Positions 1 to 8,970 are shown, numbered from the stretch's first letter. The stretch is DNA of 64,000 bases from Nitrosomonadales bacterium (GCA_016235045.1 JACRME010000004.1:124001-188000), one strand, 5' to 3'. Notes: generated from the sequence alone by a model not told the origin. Numbers and translations are program-made.

Positions 1-1140
1 CACCTGAGAGATCAATGTGTAGGTGGGGGTTACCGGCATCATGCCCAGGTAGCCCAGACCGATGAAACTGATCACGAAAGAAGCCAGGAATGCCTTGTAG
101 ATCGGACCGCGATAGCGGATCGACTTGACCTTGCCGCGATCCAGCCATGGAAGGAATACGATAGCGATTGCGCCGATACCCATCGCGATCACACCCGGGA
201 ATTGCGAACCAAACATGGGCGGTACCGCGCGCAGGATGGCGTAATAGGGAGTGAAATACCAGACAGGCGCAATATGGGCCGGCGTCTGCATCGGATTGGC
301 CGGCATGAAATTATTGGCTTCGAGGAAATATCCGCCCATATCCGGCGCAAAGAACACGATCGCGCAGAACACCATGAGGAAAATCACCACCGCCACCATA
401 TCTTTCACGGTGTAGTAAGGATGGAACGGAATGCCATCAAGCGGAATACCGTTGGAACCTTTATTCTTCTTGATTTCGATGCCGTCAGGATTGTTCGAAC
501 CGACCGCATGCAAGGCAATGAGATGCACGAAAACGATGCCCGCCAGAACCAGCGGAATCGCGGCCACGTGCAACGCAAAGAAGCGATTCAGCGTCGCATC
601 CGAAATCACGTAATCGCCGCGGATCAGCACGGACAGCTCATTGCCGACGAAAGGCACGGAAGAGAACAGGTTGACGATCACCTGCGCGCCCCAGAACGAC
701 ATCTGGCCCCACGGCAACAGGTAGCCCATGAAAGCTTCGGCCATCAGCGCCAGATAAATGACCACACCGATGATCCACAGCAATTCGCGCGGCTTGCGGT
801 AGGAGCCGTACATCATACCGCGGAACATATGCAGGTACACAACCACGAAGAACAATGAAGCACCGGTGGAGTGAATGTAGCGCATCAGCCAGCCCGACTG
901 CACGTCGCGCATGATGTATTCGACCGATGCGAAGGCAAATAGCGCGTCCGGCTTGTAACTCATGGTCAGGAAGATGCCGCTCAACACCTGGATGACGAAC
1001 ACCAGCAGCGACAGGGAGCCGAAGAAATACCAGAAATTGAAGTTTTTCGGGGCGTAGTATTCGGACAGGTGGTACTTCCAGGTTTCGATCAGCGGGAAAC
1101 GCTCATCGACCCAGCCAATAAAATCGTTCAATAATTTCAT
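1..1140 (-). CDS. petB: Cytochrome b of the bc1 complex (partial, C-terminus cut by window edge)
   Basis: This is the membrane subunit of ubiquinol:cytochrome c oxidoreductase, which binds hemes bL and bH and forms the Qo and Qi quinone sites. Reading leftward from ATG at 1140 gives 380 residues with no stop before the window edge. It carries the cytochrome b transmembrane pattern, paired histidines in two helices (IHSTGA/YLHMF and LHVAAI/VHLIALH), and a Qo-loop PVWY motif in the position of mitochondrial PEWY; PVWY is the known beta/gammaproteobacterial form. The start overlaps the petA stop by one base (TAATG), so the two are translationally coupled. petC (cytochrome c1) is expected just beyond position 1. 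Confidence 0.95.
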   Translation of the reverse strand, partial: MKLLNDFIGWVDERFPLIETWKYHLSEYYAPKNFNFWYFFGSLSLLVFVIQVLSGIFLTMSYKPDALFAFASVEYIMRDVQSGWLMRYIHSTGASLFFVVVYLHMFRGMMYGSYRKPRELLWIIGVVIYLALMAEAFMGYLLPWGQMSFWGAQVIVNLFSSVPFVGNELSVLIRGDYVISDATLNRFFALHVAAIPLVLAGIVFVHLIALHAVGSNNPDGIEIKKNKGSNGIPLDGIPFHPYYTVKDMVAVVIFLMVFCAIVFFAPDMGGYFLEANNFMPANPMQTPAHIAPVWYFTPYYAILRAVPPMFGSQFPGVIAMGIGAIAIVFLPWLDRGKVKSIRYRGPIYKAFLASFVISFIGLGYLGMMPVTPTYTLISQV

Positions 1141-1745
1141 TATGCAGCTCCCTTTTTCTTGTCATCACCAATCAACAGCAGGTTGTCGCTGAGGTATTGG
1201 TGCGGGGGAATGATCAGATTGGTCGGTGCGGGCGAACCCTTGTAAACGCGTGCGGCCATATCGAAACGCGAACCGTGGCACGGGCAGAACCAGCCGCCGG
1301 CCCAAGCGGTTCCCAAGTCGGCAGGCGCCACTTCGGGACGGTAGCTTGGCGAGCAGCCCAGATGGGTGCAGATACCGATCACGACAAAAATCTCGGGTTT
1401 GATGGAGCGGTTGGGGTTGTTGCAGTAGTCCGGCTGTTGCGGCACCGAACCGGTCGGGTCGGTCAACTCTTCGTCATGCTTGGGCAACAAATCGAGCATT
1501 TCCTGATTGCGGCGCACGATCCAAACCGGCTTGCCTTGCCATTCGACGACTTTCATCGTTCCAGGCTCGATAGCGCCGATATCCACTTCCACAGGCGCTC
1601 CCGCAGCCTTGGCGCGTTCGCTGGGCATAAAACTCATTACAAACGGCGTTGCAACGCCCACTGCTGCCACCCCACCTGCCGCCGAGGTAGCGGCAAGCAA
1701 TAATCGCCGCTTGCTGCGATCTACTTTGTCAGTCATGACACTCAT
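1140..1745 (-). CDS. petA: Ubiquinol-cytochrome c reductase iron-sulfur (Rieske) subunit
   Basis: Rieske [2Fe-2S] protein of the bc1 complex, which passes an electron from ubiquinol at Qo to cytochrome c1. It has 201 residues. A twin-arginine-like start (SKRRLLLAA) precedes an N-terminal membrane anchor at about residues 15-38. The cluster boxes CTHLGC (C126, H128, C131) and CPCHGS (C154, C156, H157) are intact. A second in-frame ATG at 1736 (MTDK) sits at better distance from the AGGAAGG ribosome site and may be the true start. It is first in a leftward petAB(C) operon. Confidence 0.95.
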   Translation of the reverse strand: MSVMTDKVDRSKRRLLLAATSAAGGVAAVGVATPFVMSFMPSERAKAAGAPVEVDIGAIEPGTMKVVEWQGKPVWIVRRNQEMLDLLPKHDEELTDPTGSVPQQPDYCNNPNRSIKPEIFVVIGICTHLGCSPSYRPEVAPADLGTAWAGGWFCPCHGSRFDMAARVYKGSPAPTNLIIPPHQYLSDNLLLIGDDKKKGAA

Positions 1746-2139
1746 CCCTTCCTAAAATAAAAAAACGCTTCACTTTCAGCCAACGCATATATTCGGGCTG
1801 ATAACAATACTGGCCTGCCTATCAACTTGTTTTAACGACATCGGGAACAGAACGGATCATGCCAATCGAGCTCCCCAGGGAGCGCCCCACATCGCGACCA
1901 TCACCACAACCAGCAATGTTACCCAGTAACACCCCCTGCCGCAAGCACACGCTTAGAAAATCAGATAATTCCATTCCTCATACCCTGTTTGGCTTTCATT
2001 ACGCCCCTCTTGGTCGAATTCGGCCAAATAAACAACCACAATACAAAATGCCTTGAATTTTAATCCCCCCGACGCCACGCAGAAAACCTTGCCCGATTCT
2101 TGTACACTCTCGACCACAATGAATACAGGGAGAACGGTA
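1746..2139. other. Divergent intergenic region petA / mgtC
   Basis: About 394 bases separate the two divergent genes, with no convincing gene. For petA a possible sigma70 promoter can be read on the minus strand: TTGATA at 1825-1820, a 16-base spacer and TATCAG at 1803-1798. The open stretch around 1859-2056 lacks a ribosome site and protein-like composition. No clear operator was found. Confidence 0.4.
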
Positions 2140-2889
2140 ATGAACGCTCTATCGTTTACGAATCTGTCCACATACTGGTCTGCCCAGGAAATGGCGACCA
2201 ACGCAGTAGTGTTCCTGAATCTGCTCGGCGCGCTCGTACTCGGATTGGTCGTTGGCTATGAACGCTCCTATCACGGACGAGCCGCTGGAATGCGCACTTA
2301 CGGCCTCGTCTGCATGGCCGCGGCGGCGCTTACCGTCATTGCCGGCTACCCCTCCTATTGGTATGGCGGCCAGACGAACACCTTTCTCGCAGCAGATCCC
2401 ACTCGCGTCATCCAGGGCATTGTTACCGGCATCGGCTTTCTCGGCGCCGGGGTCATCATGCGGGACGGACTCAATATCAGCGGCCTTACCACCGCCGCCT
2501 CCATCTGGGCCTGTTCGGTCATCGGGATTATGGTCGGTGTCGGTTTCTACGCATCCGCAATTTTGCTCACTTTCCTTTCAGCGATGAGCATGATGTGGAT
2601 ATCGAAACTGGAAAACTGGCTACCTTCCCGCCCTGCCATCGCCATCACGCTCGAATTCGAGCGAAATTTTGTGCCTCAGGAAAATACCCTGCGCGCCGTC
2701 GTCTCCTCCCACGGTTACGAAGTTGCCACCGGCTCCTTCTCCATCCGCTCCAGCAATGAAAAACTGGAATGGCATTTCGTGGCCATCGCCCTCAGCAAGA
2801 ATAGTGGCGTGGCAATGAACGAATTAGCCAGCGGGCTGAGTACGCTGCAAGGCGTTGAAGACTTCTCTCTCTCTCACGCCAGAAACTAA
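2140..2889 (+). CDS. mgtC: MgtC/SapB family inner-membrane protein
   Basis: The 249-residue product has about five hydrophobic segments in the first 150 residues, including the family segment LVLGLVVGYERSYHGRAAGMRT and the following GIGFLGAGVIMRDG stretch, and then a soluble C-terminal ACT-like tail of roughly 90 residues. MgtC proteins are linked to growth at low magnesium and to modulation of the F1Fo ATPase; which role applies here cannot be told. ATG 2140 was chosen over upstream ATG 2119 because AGGGAG lies 7 bases before it. The gene stands alone and converges on the ferredoxin gene. Confidence 0.85.
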   Translation: MNALSFTNLSTYWSAQEMATNAVVFLNLLGALVLGLVVGYERSYHGRAAGMRTYGLVCMAAAALTVIAGYPSYWYGGQTNTFLAADPTRVIQGIVTGIGFLGAGVIMRDGLNISGLTTAASIWACSVIGIMVGVGFYASAILLTFLSAMSMMWISKLENWLPSRPAIAITLEFERNFVPQENTLRAVVSSHGYEVATGSFSIRSSNEKLEWHFVAIALSKNSGVAMNELASGLSTLQGVEDFSLSHARN

Positions 2890-2910
2890 GCTCGAAAATT
2901 CGTTTTTCGG

Positions 2911-3168
<258 letters not shown>

Positions 3169-3318
3169 TCAGTCCTCCTTTGCATTGACCATACTCTGTT
3201 GCCGGCTGAACCGGCCCAGACGGCAAAATTTTGAATTTTTAGCGACCGACGCAGGTAGCGATGCGCAGACATTTGCGCCTGACATCCTTAAGTACAAGAC
3301 CCGGGCTCCCCGCACTCC

Positions 3319-3350
3319 AAAAAAAAACTGTGGCGCATTGCGCCACAGTT
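3319..3350 (-). terminator. Intrinsic terminator of the leftward small RNA
   Basis: A perfect 11-bp stem (AACTGTGGCGC paired with GCGCCACAGTT, 3-base loop) is followed on the minus strand by an uninterrupted T run (3325-3319). It points leftward, but no protein gene reads into it from the right: the only coding neighbour, the EBP, runs rightward from 3565. It therefore ends a non-coding transcript. Confidence 0.85.
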
Positions 3351-3423
3351 CGAAGCTGACGGACGGGAGCGTCCAGTCAGGGAGAATTGAACCTGCGTTA
3401 CTTCAATCTGTCCGTAAAGCTTA
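3319..3423 (-). ncRNA. Predicted sigma54-dependent small regulatory RNA, about 105 nt
   Basis: Predicted from promoter, terminator and fold, not from homology. Transcription from the -24/-12 element at 3449-3434 would start near 3423 and end in the T run at 3319. The transcript shows three stem-loops: ATTGAA/TTCAAT (3407-3402 with 3391-3386, 10-base loop); a 10-bp stem with one bulged U and the loop CUCC (3380-3356); and the terminator stem (3350-3326). A single-stranded CUCCC lies between the first two. Two CUCC/CUCCC stretches complementary to GGAG ribosome sites suggest a translation-repressing antisense RNA. No convincing ORF lies inside. The layout beside an EBP parallels Vibrio qrr1 beside luxO. 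Confidence 0.65.
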
Positions 3424-3433
3424 TTTTATTAAT

Positions 3434-3449
3434 AGCAATCACTGTGCCA
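3434..3449 (-). promoter_or_regulatory. Sigma54 (-24/-12) promoter for the small RNA
   Basis: On the minus strand TGGCAC (3449-3444) and TTGCT (3438-3434) are separated by 5 bases, which gives the canonical GG-N10-GC spacing of RpoN promoters. It faces away from the EBP gene and 11 bases upstream of the predicted RNA start. Match to the consensus TGGCACG-N4-TTGCW is exact except for the base after TGGCAC. Confidence 0.75.
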
Positions 3450-3533
3450 CTTCTCTCGTGTTTTGCTAATTTTGATTTCTATCAGCCGGATACTGTCTGT
3501 CGGCCGGGATGAAACAGGAAATAAAGGTTGATA

Positions 3534-3555
3534 GTTACGCCACAAATGACATAAC
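3534..3555. promoter_or_regulatory. Candidate upstream activator site (inverted repeat)
   Basis: GTTACGCCA and TGACATAAC form an imperfect inverted repeat (two mismatches) around CAAA. It lies about 90 bases upstream of the small-RNA sigma54 promoter, a normal distance for an EBP site, and only 9 bases before the EBP start codon, so the same site could give autoregulation. The assignment is an inference from position. Confidence 0.3.
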
Positions 3556-3564
3556 ATAACTGCC

Positions 3565-4908
3565 ATGACCGCCACAAATAACAGCGTACCTGTCCAGCCC
3601 GAAATCCCCGCAAACTTGCTCAACTTGCTCGACAGCTTCCCCGATCCCAAGATTTTGCTTGATGGGCAATATCGAATCATTGCTGCCAACGCGGCCTACC
3701 AGCGGGAATTCGGTCCTCAACGGAAAATCGAAGGAAAGTTCTGTTATGAACTCTCCCATCACTACGACAAGCCCTGCGACCAGGTTGGGGAAAATTGCCC
3801 GTTGCGGGACTCAATCGAAAGCGGGGAACCCAACCGCGTCCTGCACGTACATCACACCTCGTCCGGCAGGGAACATGTGGAAGTGGAGGTAGTGCCCGTC
3901 AAAGACGAAACAGGAACCACGATCTATTTCATGGAAACGATGCACTCCCTGCGCCGCGCCCGGGATGGCGCGCGCGACAGGGAAATGGTTGGATACTCGC
4001 GCCCGTTCAACCGCATGCTCGAGCTCGCAAAACGAGTCGCCGTTCGGGAGAGCTCAGTACTGCTTCTAGGGGAGTCCGGCACGGGCAAGGAACTGGTTGC
4101 CCATGCCATCCATGACATGAGTCCAAGAGCGTCCGCGCCGTTCGTGGCGGTGGAATGCTCCGGACTCACGGAAACACTATTTGAAAGTGAAATGTTCGGT
4201 TATGAAAAAGGGGCTTTTACCGGCGCCGTGGGTCGCAAGATCGGGTTAGTGGAGGCGGTGTGCGGCGGCACCCTGTTTCTGGACGAGGTGGGCGACATTC
4301 CCCTGTCGCTTCAGGTCAAGTTGTTGCGCTTGATGGAGGCCGGGACTTACCGCCGCATCGGCGGTCTGGAGCCGCTGCGCGCCGATTTCCGCCTGGTTGC
4401 CGCAACCCACCGGAATCTGGCGGAAATGGTGCAGCAAGGCACTTTCCGCCAGGATTTGTTTTTCCGCATCAATGTCTTCCCCATCCAGTTGCCGCCGTTG
4501 CGCGAGCGTACGGAAGACTTGCCAATGCTGATTACCAGCCTGCTTTCGCGTCTGGAACCGGGTCGAAAAATCACGCTCAGCGAAGAAGCCCTGGATACGC
4601 TGAAGCACCACGTCTTCCCCGGCAACGTGCGGGAACTGCGCAACATCCTGGAACGCGCGCTGATCATGGTGGACGGCAACACCATCCAGCCCCAGCACCT
4701 TTTTCTGGACACCATGAAAAACGGCAAGGCGATTTCGGAAACGGCCCCCCTGGAAGAAATAGCCCCATTGGACAGCCTGGAAAGGCGCTACCTGACCTGG
4801 GCTGCAAATCACTTCCAGGGCGACCGCAAAACCCTGGCAGATAAACTGGGCATCAGCGAGCGCACTTTGTACCGGAAACTCAAGAGTCTGGATTCAAACC
4901 CGGCCTGA
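3565..4908 (+). CDS. Sigma54-dependent transcriptional activator with Cys-containing PAS sensor
   Basis: The 447-residue enhancer-binding protein has three parts. Residues about 16-130 form a PAS domain with C60, H65/H66, C71 and C78 (FCYEL...PCDQVGENCPL), a Cys/His pattern that could hold a redox-active pair or metal. Residues about 140-375 form the AAA+ core with Walker A GESGTGKE (169-176), the sigma54 contact loop GAFTGA (216-221) and Walker B GGTLFLDE (234-241). A Fis-type helix-turn-helix (LADKLGISERTLYRKL) ends the protein. There is no receiver domain, so the signal is probably sensed directly by PAS. Its nearest target is the divergent sigma54 promoter at 3434-3449. Confidence 0.9.
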   Translation: MTATNNSVPVQPEIPANLLNLLDSFPDPKILLDGQYRIIAANAAYQREFGPQRKIEGKFCYELSHHYDKPCDQVGENCPLRDSIESGEPNRVLHVHHTSSGREHVEVEVVPVKDETGTTIYFMETMHSLRRARDGARDREMVGYSRPFNRMLELAKRVAVRESSVLLLGESGTGKELVAHAIHDMSPRASAPFVAVECSGLTETLFESEMFGYEKGAFTGAVGRKIGLVEAVCGGTLFLDEVGDIPLSLQVKLLRLMEAGTYRRIGGLEPLRADFRLVAATHRNLAEMVQQGTFRQDLFFRINVFPIQLPPLRERTEDLPMLITSLLSRLEPGRKITLSEEALDTLKHHVFPGNVRELRNILERALIMVDGNTIQPQHLFLDTMKNGKAISETAPLEEIAPLDSLERRYLTWAANHFQGDRKTLADKLGISERTLYRKLKSLDSNPA

Positions 4909-4970
4909 GGAAAGCGCAACACGGCATCCTTGCCGGGCCAGATCGCATCGAATGCCGGTAGTTGAGCCGC

Positions 4971-6752
4971 TTATTCTCCCGTCAGGCTCCCGGTATCGCC
5001 GCGGCCTTCGATTATATCGACCAAACGATTCACGAAATACGGCGCGACACGACCCGCAAAAGCCGAACCTGGATGAGAATCCGAACTGTCGGCATTTTCA
5101 TCGAGCAGGTAATTGGTTCCCCCCGTTTCAAGTTCGTAAAAATCCCAGACATAGATATTGTCGCCGGACTCATCCCAAGTGCCTTTCACCCAATCAAAAA
5201 AGATTCTGGCACGCGCGGCCTTCGCCACTGTCGTATCGGCGGCCCGCAGGGCGGCTCCGGTCCAGACGATAAATTTCTTGTCCGGAAACTGGAGCATTCT
5301 CGTTTTGAGCGCAGCATACTGAAGGTAGTAGTTCTCCAAAGTCTGGCCTCCCGAGCTCACATCCGGCGTTCCGGAATCCGGTTCAATGTCGCTTACCGGG
5401 AAACAATGCTTGAACACGATGACGTCGTAATTTTGCGTTAATGCTTCCAAATCGAACTGTCCGGACGTATCAGTGGTATTTACCCACAGGTTCCAGTAAT
5501 CATATGGGTTGTTGCTTCCCAAAGGATAGGTATTGGACGGGTACCAAAGCTCATCTATCACGTAATTTGTTCCATGAGCCGTATTGTAGGTATCCAACCC
5601 ACCTGGAATGGTCTGTATTCCATCTCCCTCCCAAATATAGAAACCGGTACTGTGATGAAGAAGGAGAATGCGCACAGTTCCTGCCGGAGGAGCCGCCCGC
5701 GTAGTGAACCTCCATACGCGATTGTTTGCCATGGCATTGCCTGCCGCATCCCTGACTCCCGTAGTCACGGTGGCAGTGTATTGAGTTGAATATGCGAGCG
5801 CGCTTGACGGGGTCAAGGTTGCGGTGGTGCCACTGTATGCGACCGTGCCTGTCACGCCGTTATTCAGACTGAAGGTTGCAGTGGTCACTGTCGATGCATT
5901 CATGTTCTCGCTAAAGGTGGCGCTCACCGCTGTGTTTACCGCAACGCCGGTTGCGTTATTTGCAGGGTTTGTCGCCGTGATGGTCGGCGGGGTGCTATCC
6001 GGTGCGGTGCCGGTCGTGAATGTCCACACGCGGTTGCTTGCCATGGCATTTCCTGCCGCATCCCTGACTCCCGTGGTCACGGTGGCGGTATACGGGGTTG
6101 AATAGGCAAGCGCGCTTGACGGGGTAAAGGTCGCCGTGGTGCCGTTGTAGGCGACCGTGCCTGGCACGCTGGTCGCACCGTTTTTCAAGGTAACGTTGCT
6201 GGTGGTCAAAGTCGACGCGTTCATGTTCTCGCTGAAGGTGGCGGTGACCGCCGCATTTACGGCAACTCCGGTGGCGTTATTTGCCGGGCTTGTCGCCGTG
6301 ACGGTGGGAGCAGTGGTGTCGGCGGCTGTACCGGTTGTGAACGACCACGCGTAGGGGCTTTCCATCGCATTTCCGGCAGCGTCCCTGACACCTGTGGTTA
6401 TTGTGGCTGTGTACGTTGTCGAATTAGCCAGATTTCCTGAAGGAGTAAAAGTGGCGGTCGTGCCGGTGACGGCGACCGAACCTGTCACACCGTTATTCAA
6501 GGTAAAAGTGGCTGATGAAACAGTGGATGCAGTCATCGCCTCGCTGAAAGTGGCGGTGACAGCACCATTTATGGCAAAGGCGGTGTCGCTTGCCGCCGGA
6601 CTGGTCGATGTCACTGTAGGCGCAATTAAATCTGTCGGCATTACGGGATCCGCTTTCTTTCCAACATCGCCCGCTCCGCCACCGCACCCCGACAACACCC
6701 AAGCAAATATAAAAGCAAAGACGATAAAGAATTTTGAAAAGTTGGAATTCAT
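4971..6752 (-). CDS. Lipoprotein with three Ig-like (SbsA/Big_5) repeats and SGNH-like C-terminal domain
   Basis: The 593-residue product starts with a lipoprotein signal peptide whose lipobox LSGC puts the lipidated cysteine at residue 23. ATG 6752 was chosen for this signal peptide; the frame stays open for 42 more codons upstream. Three repeats of about 105 residues follow, each with APTVT..SPA, TFSE(N/A)MNAST and YTATVTTGVRDAAGNAM. The last 215 or so residues begin ILLLHHSTGFY and end with DSSDSHPG, a D-x-x-H arrangement as in SGNH/GDSL hydrolases, so a cell-surface esterase or lyase role is possible but unproven. The gene is monocistronic and converges on the EBP gene. Confidence 0.75.
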   Translation of the reverse strand: MNSNFSKFFIVFAFIFAWVLSGCGGGAGDVGKKADPVMPTDLIAPTVTSTSPAASDTAFAINGAVTATFSEAMTASTVSSATFTLNNGVTGSVAVTGTTATFTPSGNLANSTTYTATITTGVRDAAGNAMESPYAWSFTTGTAADTTAPTVTATSPANNATGVAVNAAVTATFSENMNASTLTTSNVTLKNGATSVPGTVAYNGTTATFTPSSALAYSTPYTATVTTGVRDAAGNAMASNRVWTFTTGTAPDSTPPTITATNPANNATGVAVNTAVSATFSENMNASTVTTATFSLNNGVTGTVAYSGTTATLTPSSALAYSTQYTATVTTGVRDAAGNAMANNRVWRFTTRAAPPAGTVRILLLHHSTGFYIWEGDGIQTIPGGLDTYNTAHGTNYVIDELWYPSNTYPLGSNNPYDYWNLWVNTTDTSGQFDLEALTQNYDVIVFKHCFPVSDIEPDSGTPDVSSGGQTLENYYLQYAALKTRMLQFPDKKFIVWTGAALRAADTTVAKAARARIFFDWVKGTWDESGDNIYVWDFYELETGGTNYLLDENADSSDSHPGSAFAGRVAPYFVNRLVDIIEGRGDTGSLTGE

Positions 6753-7009
6753 TTTGCGCACCCCAATATTGTATGAAATCAAATTATTAACAGGTTTGTC
6801 GTAAAACAGGCACGGCGAAAATCCGCAGAGCGGCCTTGCCGCAGCGACTCGATTCAGACCATTCAACCACATACCCATACTTATTGACAGGTTATTGGGA
6901 CAATGACAGTCGCACGAGGTTCAAGAAAAAAGCTACAGGTCCAACTTGCAGGTGAAAACCAGAGGAAAGAAGTAGGGTATGAAAATCGCGTATCGAAGGC
7001 GACTGCTGG

Positions 7010-7756
7010 CTAAACCGGAATGTCCTGATCGAAGAAGCGGTGCTCCAACCCGAACCGCGCAGCCAAATGCTCGCCCAAAGCCTGTACCCCGTAGCGCTCG
7101 GTGGCGTGATGTCCGGCCGCAATGAAGGCAACGCCGGTCTCTTGTGCGACATGCACGTTCTGCTCCGAAATCTCCCCCGTCAGGAAGGCATCCACCCCCA
7201 GCGCCACGGCCTGCTCGAAATAGCTCTGACCGCCGCCGCTGCACCATGCGATGCGGGCGATGTTGGGATTGGCATGGCCAATGACCTGGGGGGAGCGTTG
7301 CAGGATGTGCTCGATATGCCGGGTGAGTTGCTGCAGAGTCTGCGGTTGAACCAGCGCCCCGTATACGGCGATATCCTGCTCGCCGAAGCGCCCCTGCTCG
7401 ACGAAGCCGAGCATCTCGCCGAGTTGGGCGTTGTTCCCAAATTCGGGGTGGGCATCGAGCGGCAGATGATAGGCCAGCAGACTGACGTCATGCTTGAGCA
7501 AGTGGGCAACTCGGCGCTTCTTGATACCGCTGATGGCGAAATCTTCGCTGCGCCAGAAATACCCGTGATGCACGAGGATGGCGTCCGCCCCCCAGGCTGT
7601 GGCCGCCTCCAGCACGGCTTGCGAGGCGGTGACGCCGGAAGCAATACGCCGCACTTCGGCGCGTCCTTCGACTTGCAGCCCATTTGGGCAGTAGTCACGA
7701 AAACGGCTGACTGTCAGCGCGCTTTCGATATAATCTCGCAATTCCATCAATCGCAT
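7010..7756 (-). CDS. Nif3-like dinuclear metal center protein (YbgI/DUF34)
   Basis: The 248-residue member of the Nif3/YbgI family has the family metal ligands: VHHGYFW, HLPLDAHPEFGNN and, near the C-terminus, AGHHATERYG. These proteins form toroidal hexamers with a two-metal site; a GTP cyclohydrolase-like or repair role has been proposed and is not settled. ATG 7756 follows GGGG by 8 bases; MELRDY at 7747 is an alternative. It is divergent from htrA with only 37 bases between the starts. Confidence 0.9.
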   Translation of the reverse strand: MRLMELRDYIESALTVSRFRDYCPNGLQVEGRAEVRRIASGVTASQAVLEAATAWGADAILVHHGYFWRSEDFAISGIKKRRVAHLLKHDVSLLAYHLPLDAHPEFGNNAQLGEMLGFVEQGRFGEQDIAVYGALVQPQTLQQLTRHIEHILQRSPQVIGHANPNIARIAWCSGGGQSYFEQAVALGVDAFLTGEISEQNVHVAQETGVAFIAAGHHATERYGVQALGEHLAARFGLEHRFFDQDIPV

Positions 7757-7793
7757 CGGGTTCGCCCCATCAATTTAGCGGTTTAATCATATC

Positions 7794-8951
7794 ATGCGCA
7801 AATTCTGGCTTTTGTTCGCCCAAGCTACCACCGTCGGTCTGGCAATGCTGTTCGTTATCCATACGCTCAGGCCGTCGCTGCTGCCCAATGCCGCTCGCAG
7901 CGGTGTAGTCACGTTGTATGAAAGCGCCATAAACGGTGGCGGCGACCTGCCGACAGTGGGTTTCAGCAAGGCTGCGCAAAAAGTCATGCCCGCGGTGGTC
8001 AACATTTTCACCAGCAGCGAGGTCAAGACCCCTTCTGCCCCCTTCATGGACGATCCGCGCTTCCGTTTCTTTTTCGGCGACGAATTCGACAACAACATCC
8101 CGCAGCAGAGCTCCAGCCTCGGTTCCGGCGTTATCGTCAGCCACGACGGCTACATTCTCACCAACCATCACGTCGTTGAAGCGGCCGACGAGATTGAGGT
8201 TGCACTTGCCGACGGGCGGACAGCTAAAGGACATATCATCGGTTCGGATCCCGACACCGATCTGGCCGTCATCAAGGTGGATATCGGCGAGAACCTGCCC
8301 GCCATTACGTTCGGGCAATCGGACCAGGCGCATGTGGGCGATATCGTGCTGGCCATCGGCAATCCGTTCGGCGTCGGGCAGACGGTCACTATGGGCATCA
8401 TCAGCGCATTGAAGCGCAACCACTTGGGACTGAGCACTTTCGAAAACTTCATCCAGACCGATGCCGCCATCAACCCCGGCAACTCGGGCGGTGCGCTGGC
8501 GGATGTGGAAGGCAACCTGCTCGGCATCAACAGCGCGATCTATTCCCCCAACGGCGGTTCGCTCGGCATCGGCTTTGCCATCCCGACCAGCACGGCCAAA
8601 AAGGTCATGGAACAGATCATCCAGAGCGGTTCGGTAACGCGCGGCTGGGTGGGAATTGCGGTACAGGAACTCACGCCGGAACTGGCCGAATCGTTCAAGC
8701 TGAAAGACACCCAGGGCGTACTGATCGCGGAAGTCGTGCGCGGAAGCCCGGCAGACAAGGCCGGTATCAAGGCCGGAGATATTCTGGTCAGCATCGACGG
8801 CAAGCCGCTGGCCGATTCCACCGTCATGCTGGAGACCATCTCGGCGCTGGCGCCGGGGAAAGTGGCTTTGCTCAAGCTGATGCGCAACCAGTCGGAGGTC
8901 GCGATCCAGGTCAAGGTGGGCAAACGACCCAAGCCCAAGGCTCAGGAATAA
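7794..8951 (+). CDS. Membrane-anchored HtrA/DegS-type serine protease, one PDZ domain
   Basis: The 385-residue periplasmic protease has an N-terminal signal anchor (about residues 5-25), a trypsin-like domain with H126 (TNHHVVE), D156 (DTDLAVIK) and S231 (GNSGGAL), and a single C-terminal PDZ domain (about 265-375). The single PDZ and the anchor resemble DegS more than two-PDZ DegP/DegQ; beta-proteobacterial copies beside nif3 are often called Do-like. DegS cleaves the anti-sigma factor RseA in enterics, but no rse genes lie in this window, so the substrate is unknown. Confidence 0.9.
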   Translation: MRKFWLLFAQATTVGLAMLFVIHTLRPSLLPNAARSGVVTLYESAINGGGDLPTVGFSKAAQKVMPAVVNIFTSSEVKTPSAPFMDDPRFRFFFGDEFDNNIPQQSSSLGSGVIVSHDGYILTNHHVVEAADEIEVALADGRTAKGHIIGSDPDTDLAVIKVDIGENLPAITFGQSDQAHVGDIVLAIGNPFGVGQTVTMGIISALKRNHLGLSTFENFIQTDAAINPGNSGGALADVEGNLLGINSAIYSPNGGSLGIGFAIPTSTAKKVMEQIIQSGSVTRGWVGIAVQELTPELAESFKLKDTQGVLIAEVVRGSPADKAGIKAGDILVSIDGKPLADSTVMLETISALAPGKVALLKLMRNQSEVAIQVKVGKRPKPKAQE

Positions 8952-8970
8952 GGCAACAACGGAAGACGCC

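Noticed and set aside
1859-2056. 65-codon open frame between petA and mgtC
   Set aside because: No ribosome site, proline-rich random composition, and it lies in a divergent promoter region.
3429-3762. Minus-strand open frames of 75-86 codons upstream of the EBP
   Set aside because: They overlap the EBP start antisense, lack ribosome sites, and run through the sigma54 promoter; the terminator at 3319 is better explained by a small RNA.
4971-6878. Extended start for the Ig-repeat lipoprotein
   Set aside because: The extra 42 residues lack a signal and would bury the lipoprotein signal peptide that begins at 6752.
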